Shown: piece by piece, positions 1-5,233 of the stretch
Position numbering within the stretch: position 1 is the first letter of the stretch
Layout: each line of letters starts with the position of its first letter
From: Firmicutes bacterium UBA1047
Lineage (GTDB): Bacteria; Bacillota; Clostridia; Tissierellales; Sedimentibacteraceae
Assembly: GCA_002316585.1 (NCBI GenBank)
Contig: DCDU01000136.1
Location: 5,826-15,102 of the forward strand
Direction: 5' to 3'
Length of the DNA: 9,277 nucleotides
Position numbers and translations under genes: made by a program
The notes under the pieces: generated by a model
Seen by the model: only the letters and a program-made list of their open reading frames with translations
What the model was told of the DNA's origin: nothing
The model's database searches: none

Positions 1-198
1 TGTAGGTTAAACCGGGGCATCATCTAAATCAGGGAACTGCTTAAGGGATTCTTCGACCTTAAGTTGAGTAATTGGAGATAGCTGAGATTGAAGCCTGACC
101 ATAGGCGTCAGTCAAGGCGAAATTCAAATTATGGTCTGCGCTCGGAGAAAGTCTTGTGGAAATATTTTCGGACGTGGGTTCGACTCCCACCGCCTCCA
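1..198 (+). ncRNA. ssrA: tmRNA (ssrA), 3' portion, 5' end outside window
   Basis: tmRNA rescues stalled ribosomes by acting first as an alanyl-tRNA mimic and then as an mRNA encoding a degradation tag. What is visible is the 3' part. The T arm has stem GTGGG (174-178), loop TTCGACT (179-185) and stem CCCAC (186-190). The 3' acceptor strand CGCCTCC (191-197) and discriminator A198 follow. The stretch CTCGGAGAAAGTCTTG (141-156) just before the TTTTCGGAC leading into the T arm matches the usual Firmicute tmRNA 3' region. The 5' tRNA half and the tag reading frame lie upstream of the window; I see no tag codons in positions 1-198. The 3' CCA is not encoded: TCT follows A198, so the CCA-adding enzyme would have to supply it. 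Identification is firm; the left boundary is simply the window edge. Confidence 0.93.
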
Positions 199-203
199 TC
201 TTC

Positions 204-236
204 AAAACCACGACAAAATATGTCGTGGTTTTTTTT
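204..236 (+). terminator. intrinsic terminator of ssrA
   Basis: A perfect 12-bp stem, AAAACCACGACA (204-215) with TGTCGTGGTTTT (221-232), closes an AAATA loop and runs into a T tract ending at 236. It begins six bases after the mature tmRNA end, the normal place for the ssrA terminator. Confidence 0.93.
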
Positions 237-259
237 GTAAAAAGTTATTGCAAATAAAA

Positions 260-319
260 ATATACATGTTTTCTGGAACAACGCATGTGGAGACTGTTCT
301 ATCGATAGAGAAGAAATAG
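260..319 (+). pseudogene. vestige of RlmD/RumA-type 23S rRNA uracil methyltransferase C-terminus
   Basis: About 20 codons ending at the TAG at 317-319 read IYMFSGTTHVETVLSIEKK. This resembles the conserved tail of TrmA/RlmD-family RNA (uracil-5)-methyltransferases, which typically end with a (V)DMFPxTxHVExV motif followed by a short tail. The usual proline after MF is Ser here. Nothing upstream in any frame belongs to the methyltransferase: the reading frame runs back into the ssrA terminator and tmRNA. If the match is real, this is a relic of a gene of about 450 residues lost by deletion. The match is short and made by eye, so chance resemblance is possible. No ribosome binding site precedes it and no function is expected. 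Confidence 0.4.
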
Positions 320-501
320 GTTGAAATCAAAGGGCTTCACTATTTTCTAATTAAATATTGGTGTGTTTTATATTCCCCAGATGAATAATTTGAGGGAATT
401 TTTATCGTTTCACATTTTTCCGAGATTGTTACACCGTACTTTCCTATTAACTCCACTCAAAAAATGTAATATTCAACTTTAGGGTTTTATTTACAAAATA
501 C
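320..501. other. non-coding AT-rich stretch, no recognised feature
   Basis: No start codon with a ribosome binding site, no strong hairpin and no recognisable protein fragment is seen on either strand. It separates the RlmD-like vestige from the promoter at 502-531 and is probably decayed accessory sequence. Confidence 0.5.
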
Positions 502-531
502 TTGCTTATATGGTTATAAGTGTTATAGAAT
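502..531 (+). promoter_or_regulatory. putative sigma-A promoter with inverted repeat in the spacer
   Basis: TTGCTT (502-507) and TAGAAT (526-531) are separated by 18 bases. The spacer region holds a perfect 6-bp inverted repeat, CTTATA (505-510) TGGT TATAAG (515-520). A dyad between a -35 and a -10 with a long spacer is the arrangement used by MerR-family activators, although this dyad lacks the GC-rich arms common in that family. The promoter would serve the amidohydrolase remnant and rocB, as no better promoter lies between them. Confidence 0.4.
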
Positions 532-573
532 ATAGATAATGAAGCAAAATTTATGTTCATTTCAGGTGATGAT

Positions 574-831
574 ATGTTCAAAAAAGTTTTAAATAAGGCT
601 CTTAATTATTATGATGATTTTGATTATTTAACTAATGCTCTATGTGTGTTTAGTAAAAATATTCCGTATGCGACTGGGGATGAATCTTTGATAGGCACAT
701 TGGAGCTTGGTAAATTTGCAGACATGGCTATATTAGACAGAGAGATTTTCCATGTTTCCCTTGAAGATATTCTAAATATTAAGGTGGAGCGTACCATGTT
801 GGCAGGAAAAGATACATGGATACGAAAGTAA
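574..831 (+). pseudogene. C-terminal remnant of a YtcJ-type amidohydrolase
   Basis: From the start ATG at 574 this reads as an 85-residue ORF. The last ~65 residues match the C-terminus of YtcJ-like amidohydrolases (amidohydrolase_3 group): an ALxxxxxNxxYAT segment, then GTLELGKFADMAILDREIF, then an IKVERTMLAGK end. Intact family members are about 500-550 residues, with metal-binding HxH and later His and Asp residues; all of that is absent, so the enzyme cannot be active. The start at 574 has AGGTG (564-568) five bases upstream; an alternative ATG at 553 lacks a ribosome binding site. The first ~20 residues (KVLNKALNYYDDFDY and neighbours) do not look like the family and may be a deletion scar. 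rocB starts 39 bases downstream, so the two probably share a transcript. Expression of a small leftover protein cannot be excluded. Confidence 0.7.
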
Positions 832-870
832 CATACATTATATAAAGTGAATTTAGGAGGAAGAAAAGAA

Positions 871-2529
871 ATGTACATTAAATGTTACGAAGAGGTAAAG
901 TCTATAACAAAGGATTTAGTAAAAATTCCAAGTATTGTAAGAGAACCTAGAGGGGAAACGGCATGTGCAGAAGCAATATATAAATACTATATGTCATTAG
1001 ATTACTTTAAGAAAAATCCGAGTAATGTAAAAATGGTTAAAACTGTAGATGACTTTGTTGACAGGCATAGTACTTATGCTTATGTAAAAGGAACAAAGGG
1101 AAATTCTAATCGAACCATTTTGCTCATTGGACATATAGATACAGTTGGAGTTGATGATTTTGGAAATATTAAGAAGTACGCATTTGATTCTGATAAGTTG
1201 CCTGAATTACTTCTTAAGCTGAATATAGCTGATGATGTGAACGAAGATATATTATCAGGAAAATACATGTTTGGTCGAGGTGCTTTGGATATGAAATCTG
1301 GCGTAGCTGGACACATGTATTTAATTAAATATTTTTCAGAGCATACGGATGAACTTGACGGAAATATTTTAGCCTATGCAGAGTGTGATGAGGAGGACAA
1401 TTCTCACGGCATACTGACAGGACTTAAAGAGTTTAAAAAACTAAAAGAAACAGAAGGGTTTGATTATATAGCATGTATCAATGCAGATTATTCTACAGGT
1501 TATAATTTAACAGATATAAATAGATATGTATACTTTGGAAGCATAGGAAAACTATTACCTTCTTTTTATGTTGTAGGAAAAGAAACACATGTTGGGCAAG
1601 CATATGGAGGTTTAGACCCCAATCTTATTGTTTCAGAGCTTACAAGATTAATTGAGCTAAACACCGATCTTTGCGATGAAGCACAAGGAGAGGTAACAAT
1701 TCCGCCTATTTCGCTAAAACAATCAGATTTTAAGGAAGGATATACAGTCCAGACGGCTTTGGCAGCATATGCTTATTATAATTTCTTTACCCACAGCATG
1801 TCGCCTGCAGATGTGATTGATATATGCAAGAAAAAGGCTATAGAAGCATTTGACAATGTAGTAAATTATGCAAATGAATCCTATAAGAAATATTGCAAGA
1901 TGAGCAATGTTGAATATACAAAACTTCCTTGGAAAACAAGGGTTTATACTTGGGAAGAATTATATGTTGAATTAACAGAAAAACATGGGGGAAAGTTCAC
2001 CAAGCACATATATAATTTTGCAAAAGAACTCAATGAAAAACAACCTACCCTTGATTTAAGACTTTTTAGCATAAAGGTAATTGAAGAAGCATGGAAATGG
2101 GTGGAAGATAAATCACCAGCTATCGTTGCGTTTTTTGGTTCAATTTTCTCAGCTAGAATTGAGATGACAGGGAAAACAGAAAAAGAAAAAAACTTATTGT
2201 CTGCTGTTGATTATTCAATTAAAGAGGTTCAAAACCAATGTGAAAATCCTATTAAGGTAAGAATGTTCTATCCATATATATCAGATTCCAGCTTTATGGC
2301 TTTAAGCGATGATGTGGACTCCATTGAAACTTTAGGAAAAAACATGCCATCATGGAAAACTAAATATTTCTATGATGTAGAAGATGTATTATCTGTTAAT
2401 GTGCCGGTTGTTAACATAGGATCATTCGGTAAGGATGGTCATAAAATCACAGAAAGAGTTCATATGAAATATACATTTGAAAATGTGCCAAACATGTCTT
2501 ATTTGACAATTCGTGAACTATTAAAATAA
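871..2529 (+). CDS. rocB: RocB-like M20-family metallohydrolase
   Basis: A 552-residue cytoplasmic zinc hydrolase of the M20 peptidase/deacylase superfamily, closest in length and layout to the arginine-utilisation protein RocB (about 550 residues). RocB's exact reaction is not established. M20 landmarks are present: GHIDTV (His88, Asp90), the bridging-metal Asp140 in GRGALDMK, catalytic glutamates in CDEED (173-175), Asp206 in NADYS, His240 in KETHVG, and a C-terminal HKITE motif with His524. A full set of ligands suggests an active enzyme. The start chosen is ATG 871, with AGGAGG at 855-860 and a 10-base spacer; a GTG at 847 lies upstream of that Shine-Dalgarno sequence and is unlikely. It probably shares the promoter at 502-531 and ends at the hairpin at 2657-2695. 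No rocA, rocD, rocF or rocR is nearby, so an arginine role is inferred from the family only. Confidence 0.9.
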   Translation: MYIKCYEEVKSITKDLVKIPSIVREPRGETACAEAIYKYYMSLDYFKKNPSNVKMVKTVDDFVDRHSTYAYVKGTKGNSNRTILLIGHIDTVGVDDFGNIKKYAFDSDKLPELLLKLNIADDVNEDILSGKYMFGRGALDMKSGVAGHMYLIKYFSEHTDELDGNILAYAECDEEDNSHGILTGLKEFKKLKETEGFDYIACINADYSTGYNLTDINRYVYFGSIGKLLPSFYVVGKETHVGQAYGGLDPNLIVSELTRLIELNTDLCDEAQGEVTIPPISLKQSDFKEGYTVQTALAAYAYYNFFTHSMSPADVIDICKKKAIEAFDNVVNYANESYKKYCKMSNVEYTKLPWKTRVYTWEELYVELTEKHGGKFTKHIYNFAKELNEKQPTLDLRLFSIKVIEEAWKWVEDKSPAIVAFFGSIFSARIEMTGKTEKEKNLLSAVDYSIKEVQNQCENPIKVRMFYPYISDSSFMALSDDVDSIETLGKNMPSWKTKYFYDVEDVLSVNVPVVNIGSFGKDGHKITERVHMKYTFENVPNMSYLTIRELLK

Positions 2530-2589
2530 CTGTAAACTTTTTAGGATTTTCTTATAATAGACTAAGAATAACATATAAGCGGTTTATCA

Positions 2590-2658
2590 ATGAATATTAT
2601 AAAATTTAATAAAAATGGCTCCAGCATTAAGGATATTTTAAAAAATCTAAACAACTAA
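2590..2658 (+). CDS. possible 22-residue ORF of unknown function
   Basis: ATG to TAA encodes MNIIKFNKNGSSIKDILKNLNN. It has no recognisable ribosome binding site, and its stop codon overlaps the first bases of the terminator stem at 2657. It could be a tiny peptide, the tail of a lost gene, or chance. Listed only because its position directly before the hairpin is typical of a gene end. Confidence 0.15.
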   Translation: MNIIKFNKNGSSIKDILKNLNN

Positions 2659-2695
2659 AAGTTGATTTCTATACTGTATAGGAGTCAACTTTTTT
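2657..2695 (+). terminator. intrinsic terminator downstream of rocB
   Basis: A 17-bp stem, arms 2657-2673 and 2677-2693, has a CTG loop and only two G-T wobbles. The outer part is AAAAGTTGA paired with TCAACTTTT, and the T run continues to 2695. The A run on the left arm means it could also act on the minus strand. It ends five bases before the IS66 left end. Confidence 0.88.
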
Positions 2696-2710
2696 AAACG
2701 TAAGCGTCAA
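2696..2710 (+). repeat. IS66 remnant, left inverted repeat
   Basis: AAACGTAAGCGTCAA is exactly the reverse complement of 3535-3549. The GTAAGCG start (from 2700) is the form expected of IS66-family ends. The similarity breaks down after 2710, so the conserved terminal repeat is short. Confidence 0.8.
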
Positions 2711-2727
2711 TTACAGGCTGACCCGAA

Positions 2728-3012
2728 TTAGATAAGGTCGAGCTCGTCTATACCGAGCAGATCGCAAATGGCATTATTGATCATTATCCTAAAATCATCA
2801 TCAGATATGTTGTGGGCCTGTCCATATTCGTAGGCGTTATCTACAGTACACGCAAATTTGCGCGCCAGAATATAATCTTCCCTTTCCATCTACGGGAAAT
2901 GCTCTATGACATATCCCGAGTAGTCCATTTCAAAATCATCCTTCGACATCTTTCCGTCAGCAAAATCAGAGAGAAAATCTATCATAAATGCCGTATGTTT
3001 TCCTACCTTCAT
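2728..3012 (-). pseudogene. IS66-associated small ORF, broken by a nonsense codon
   Basis: ATG at 3012 overlaps the tnpC stop codon (TGATG), suggesting translational coupling in the original element. The frame runs 94 codons to TAA at 2730-2728, but codon 41 is TAG (2892-2890), between HFP and MERED. Both halves otherwise read as one smooth acidic protein: MKVGKHTAFMIDFLSDF near the start, then a second half with LARKFACTVDNAYEYG and a C-terminus ending LGIDELDLI. From memory, similar small ORFs of about 90 residues follow tnpC in some Firmicute IS66 elements; their function is unknown. A single base change (for example a Tyr codon to TAG) would explain the break. The second half has its own ATG directly after the TAG, but no ribosome binding site is evident. 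Confidence 0.65.
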
Positions 3013-3346
3013 CAGTCTTCCTCCCATGCATATTTTTCAGCCTTTGCATCCTTCGGCTTGGGCGAGAACACCTTCTGCGGCAATACGCTGCTTCCGGGAA
3101 GAAAATCCATGATTGATGATGCATAGCCTGGTTTGCCCAGATCCGCTGTGACTTTGCATAATATACTGCCTTGCCCAGAAGGCTTCCCGGCAGCACACTC
3201 AGGCTGTCAATCCAGTTGAAGAATTCATCCATCATCGGCCTTGACAATCGTTCACGCTCTTTAACACGGTTTTCGGGGGTCAATAAAGCAAACTGTTTTT
3301 CAAAATGAAACAGTTTATCGCAATAGGCAACACCCTTTTCCGCATT
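3012..3346 (-). pseudogene. IS66 transposase (TnpC) remnant, two frames
   Basis: The first part (about 3346-3128) reads AYCDKLFHFEKQFALL, then RLSRPMMDEFFNWIDS and GSLLGKAVYYAKSQ. This matches the late part of the IS66 DDE transposase, just before the DGRxExSNNxAER motif. That motif, which includes the last catalytic region, is gone. At about 3128 the sequence jumps, with a frame change, to GYASSIMDFLPGSSVLP and a C-terminus ending KYAWEED, then TGA at 3014-3012. This resembles the usual LPWSxxLP tail of TnpC. At least two deletions are therefore implied: one joining tnpA to mid-tnpC and one removing the segment before the tail. It cannot encode an active transposase. Confidence 0.82.
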
Positions 3347-3432
3347 GGTACCTGCCCGCTGTTTCTTCTCTCCTGCATCACCTGTGCCCATTGGGAGAGC
3401 CGGTAATCGTTGGTAACCTTGCGTGTGTCCAT
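3280..3432 (-). pseudogene. IS66 accessory protein TnpA, N-terminal fragment
   Basis: Starting at ATG 3432, the first ~26 residues include RKVTNDYRLSQWAQVMQERR. This is the typical beginning of the small IS66 helix-turn-helix protein TnpA (MERR-type, about 100 residues, often with a later YWQRKLR segment). After NSG the frame enters unrelated sequence and stops at TGA 3282-3280, giving 50 codons in all. The tnpC fragment begins in another frame from about 3346, so a deletion joined early tnpA to mid-tnpC and removed tnpB. An ATG at 3445 in a different frame opens a longer chimeric ORF that runs through to tnpC, but its first part is only tnpA read out of frame. Confidence 0.75.
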
Positions 3433-3534
3433 ACAATCTCTCCATTCATAGTTGAATAAGTTTGCTTACTTTTTCAACTTTTTTATATTCTGATTGTACA
3501 GCTTTTTCAACCGCCTTTACAGGTAATTGCCTAC

Positions 3535-3549
3535 TTGACGCTTACGTTT
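3535..3549 (-). repeat. IS66 remnant, right inverted repeat
   Basis: TTGACGCTTACGTTT is the exact reverse complement of 2696-2710. The element proper should end at the C of TTAC (3545). The repeat contains the TTGACG that may serve as an outward -35 element. Confidence 0.8.
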
Positions 3550-3562
3550 TATATGGTATAGT
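3535..3562 (+). promoter_or_regulatory. putative hybrid promoter: IS66 end plus flanking -10
   Basis: TTGACG (3535-3540), inside the IS66 right repeat, and TATAGT (3557-3562), just outside the element, are 16 bases apart. Each matches the sigma-A consensus at five of six positions. A start near 3569 would leave a short leader before GGAGGA (3585-3590) and the TTG start at 3598. The pairing is seen in the sequence; promoter activity is inferred. Confidence 0.6.
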
Positions 3563-3597
3563 TAATTAGATAATTATATTTTTTGGAGGATTATAAT

Positions 3598-3933
3598 TTG
3601 GATTGGGTTAGTTGGTTAGCTTTAATTATTATACTATGCTTTGCATCATATCCTGGAAAGGTTAGAAAGCTTGAAAGCAAAGTTAGAAATATTGAAAGAA
3701 AGCAAAAAGGAGAGAATACAATGTCGAAAATTATACATGAATTAGTGGATAAAACTTGTAAAATAACAACAAATGGAGATTCAATACTTGATATAGAATC
3801 TGGTAGTATTTGTACAGTTTTAGATGTTGATGATGAATGGATTAAAATTACATACACCGATAAAAAGAATAACACAAAGACTCAAGTTCTAAGGATTGAT
3901 TGTATTGATAATATCGAAATTATCAACAACTAA
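3598..3933 (+). CDS. small membrane-anchored protein with C-terminal soluble domain, unknown function
   Basis: I do not recognise this 111-residue protein by name. Residues 1-17 (MDWVSWLALIIILCFAS) form one membrane helix. A basic, probably helical linker follows (KVRKLESKVRNIERKQK, about 21-37), and then a 70-residue domain that looks rich in beta-strand (CKITTNGDS, SICTVLDVDDEWIKITY, TQVLRIDCIDNIEII), as in small SH3-like or barrel folds. The start chosen is TTG 3598, with GGAGGA at 3585-3590 and a 7-base spacer; a TTG at 3583 overlaps that Shine-Dalgarno sequence. An internal ATG at 3721 is also preceded by a good Shine-Dalgarno sequence and would give the soluble domain alone (70 residues). 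The gene lies just outside the IS66 remnant, may be driven by the IS-derived promoter, and is followed by the hairpin at 4006-4048. Confidence 0.7.
   Translation: MDWVSWLALIIILCFASYPGKVRKLESKVRNIERKQKGENTMSKIIHELVDKTCKITTNGDSILDIESGSICTVLDVDDEWIKITYTDKKNNTKTQVLRIDCIDNIEIINN
3708..3723 (+). promoter_or_regulatory. internal ribosome binding site and start codon
   Basis: AGGAGA (3708-3713) lies 7 bases before an in-frame ATG (3721-3723) inside the preceding gene. It falls precisely at the junction between the charged linker and the soluble domain, so a second, shorter product starting MSKIIHELVDK is plausible. Confidence 0.5.
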
Positions 3934-4005
3934 TGAGAATACTTTTTAGCTGGTGTTATTTATTAAAATTCAATGACATTATATATTACAACTAAACTCA
4001 AAGTT

Positions 4006-4053
4006 ATCAGGCTAAAATAGATGCGTAATGTATCTGTTTTAGCCTGATTGTTT
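4006..4053 (+). terminator. hairpin terminator after the small membrane-protein gene
   Basis: A 17-bp stem has arms 4006-4022 and 4032-4048, with a single T-G wobble and a 9-base loop (GCGTAATGT). The outer arms are ATCAGGCTAAAA and TTTTAGCCTGAT. The T tract after it is weak (TGTTT), so termination may be partial, but the stem is very strong. Confidence 0.7.
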
Positions 4054-4056
4054 ATG

Positions 4057-4131
4057 TTATACTCAAAGTAGCATCAACTATTGAATTTCAGATGATTCTA
4101 TATTTTGTATGCAGCATTGAGTTGAGTATAA
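4057..4131. repeat. 10-bp inverted repeat flanking 55 bases, overlapping a weak promoter
   Basis: TTATACTCAA (4057-4066) and TTGAGTATAA (4122-4131) are perfect inverted copies. The right arm overlaps a possible -10, TATAAG (4127-4132), lying 16 bases after TTGTAT (4105-4110); that promoter would serve the hydrolase pseudogene. The repeat could be an operator pair, a long stem, or the ends of a tiny non-autonomous element. No internal coding sequence is seen. Confidence 0.45.
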
Positions 4132-4167
4132 GTTGCCATGCAAACAGTAAATTTTAGGAGGACATCA

Positions 4168-4887
4168 ATGAGAACGCCTAAGATTAGGGATGCATAAGGA
4201 AATATATATCCATATAGTATTACGGAAATTATCAAGTTAAATATCGGTGGGGTTGAACAACATCTGATGATAAGGGGTAAAAATATTCAAAACCCTATTT
4301 TACTTTTTGTTCATGGTGGTCCAGGGCAAGCGGAAGATCAAAGAGGTGCAGGTCTCTCTTATTCTAAAAGCATACCTAAAGACACCTTTACTATAGATGT
4401 GTTCCGTGCTGACTTAAATGAGGTTACTGATTATTTGATTCAGCGATTTAATCAACCTAAAATTATAATTGCAGGACATTCATGGGGTACAGTTCTTGCA
4501 ACTTATTCTGTAAAAGATTATTCTGATAAATACAGCGCATATATAGGCATAGGCCAGGTTGTTAGCTCGATGGAGGCTGAAAGAATCTCATATCGTTATG
4601 TCAAAAACGAAGCAGAACTGCAAAACAATAAAAGGGTCCTTAGAGAACTTCAGAAGATAGGAGAGCCGCCACATTCGGAAAGAGAAGCATTAATACGAGC
4701 AAATTGTCAGGGAAGAATTGGTGGAATTACAAAGAAAAACCCTCCTAAAAGTATTGTTTCATTGCTTAGAAATACTACAAGAGAGGACTTGAATTACAGA
4801 AATAAGTGCAATTTTAAGTTGGATTATATCGGAATTGAAAATTATCAAGGAATGGATAAAACATTGCGGTGGTATGTTTTTACCTAA
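4168..4887 (+). pseudogene. alpha/beta hydrolase (proline-iminopeptidase-like), inactivated
   Basis: A good start (AGGAGG 4156-4161, ATG 4168) opens MRTPKIRDA, then TAA at 4195-4197 stops it after nine codons. The same frame continues without a break through GNIYPYSITEIIKLNIGGVEQHLMI to a stop after 4884, so one nonsense change split an originally single gene. Later in-frame landmarks are the oxyanion motif HGGPG, DQRGAG and the nucleophile elbow GHSWGT. Between HGGPGQAE and DQRGAG only a bond remains, whereas these hydrolases usually have about 20-25 residues there; an in-frame deletion is likely. The C-terminus (ending RWYVFT) stops well short of the usual ~300-330 residues and has no recognisable catalytic Asp and His region. 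An ATG at 4267 could give a 206-residue product, but it lacks a ribosome binding site and would be non-functional. Confidence 0.8.
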
Positions 4888-4910
4888 TGACACAAGATTT
4901 CGTGTTTTAA

Positions 4911-5156
4911 AAAAATACAAACGTTTATAGAATTATAAAAAAACTTTTAGCGGAAATTATAAATGTGGAAGAGGAAGATATACTTCCTGAAACAGAGCTT
5001 GCAATTAACGACAGAAGCGATGCAATTAATGTTGCAAGGCTTATAATAGAATGCGAAAAAAGCTTCAAAATAACAATTAATGACGAGGATGTTCATACAT
5101 TTAAATGCGTAAATGATTTAGTTTATTACATTCGGAAATTGCAGTCCGATAATTAA
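4911..5156 (+). pseudogene. acyl-carrier-protein-like remnant lacking the phosphopantetheine serine
   Basis: The frame from the stop at 4908-4910 to TAA 5154-5156 reads like an acyl carrier protein. The helix-I-like part is RIIKKLLAEIINVEEEDILP, followed by DAINVARLIIECEKSF and ITINDEDVHTFKCVNDLVYYI. In carrier proteins helix II begins with D-S-L, the Ser carrying 4'-phosphopantetheine; here it is D-A-I, with GCA (Ala) at 5022-5024, one base from TCA (Ser). There is no ATG/GTG/TTG before helix I: the only usable start is GTG 4965, which drops helix I and has no ribosome binding site. Both defects point to a dead gene. An alternative is a family member that works without the prosthetic group, but the missing start argues against it. 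It follows the broken hydrolase by 23 bases, so the two may once have formed an operon. Confidence 0.65.
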
Positions 5157-5233
5157 CCGTAATGGGCTTTTAAAACAGACAATAAATTTAGGCAGCATAT
5201 GGCTTCCGGAATGACACTCTCTCAGAATGTAAG

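Larger units (their letters stand above)
2700..3545 (-). mobile_element. internally deleted IS66-family insertion sequence
   Basis: The element is bounded by a short inverted repeat (GTAAGCGTCAA at the left, TTGACGCTTAC at the right) typical of the IS66 family. Intact members are about 2.5 kb and carry tnpA, tnpB and the DDE transposase tnpC. Here only 846 bp remain. On the minus strand, in order from the right end: the start of tnpA, a fragment of tnpC joined straight to it, the tnpC C-terminus in another frame, and a small third ORF with a nonsense codon. tnpB and the catalytic part of tnpC are missing, so it cannot move by itself. The 8 bases outside each end (TTTTAAAC and GTTTTATA) do not match as a clean target duplication. 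Base composition is richer in GC than the flanks, consistent with a separate origin. Confidence 0.88.

Noticed and set aside
131..319. 62-codon plus-strand ORF over the tmRNA end
   Set aside because: Its first half is tmRNA and its terminator read as protein. Only the last ~20 codons are of interest, as a possible RlmD vestige.
2812..3126. 104-codon plus-strand ORF within the IS66 remnant
   Set aside because: It lies antisense to the recognisable tnpC tail and third ORF; its translation resembles nothing and it has no ribosome binding site.
2966..3445. 159-codon minus-strand ORF taken as one intact transposase
   Set aside because: It is a chimera: its start is tnpA read out of frame, its middle is a tnpC fragment, and its end runs out of frame through the tnpC tail and the next ORF.
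199..5160. A resident integrative element at the ssrA 3' end
   Set aside because: No integrase gene and no second copy of the ssrA end was found in the window, so only a past event could be suggested.
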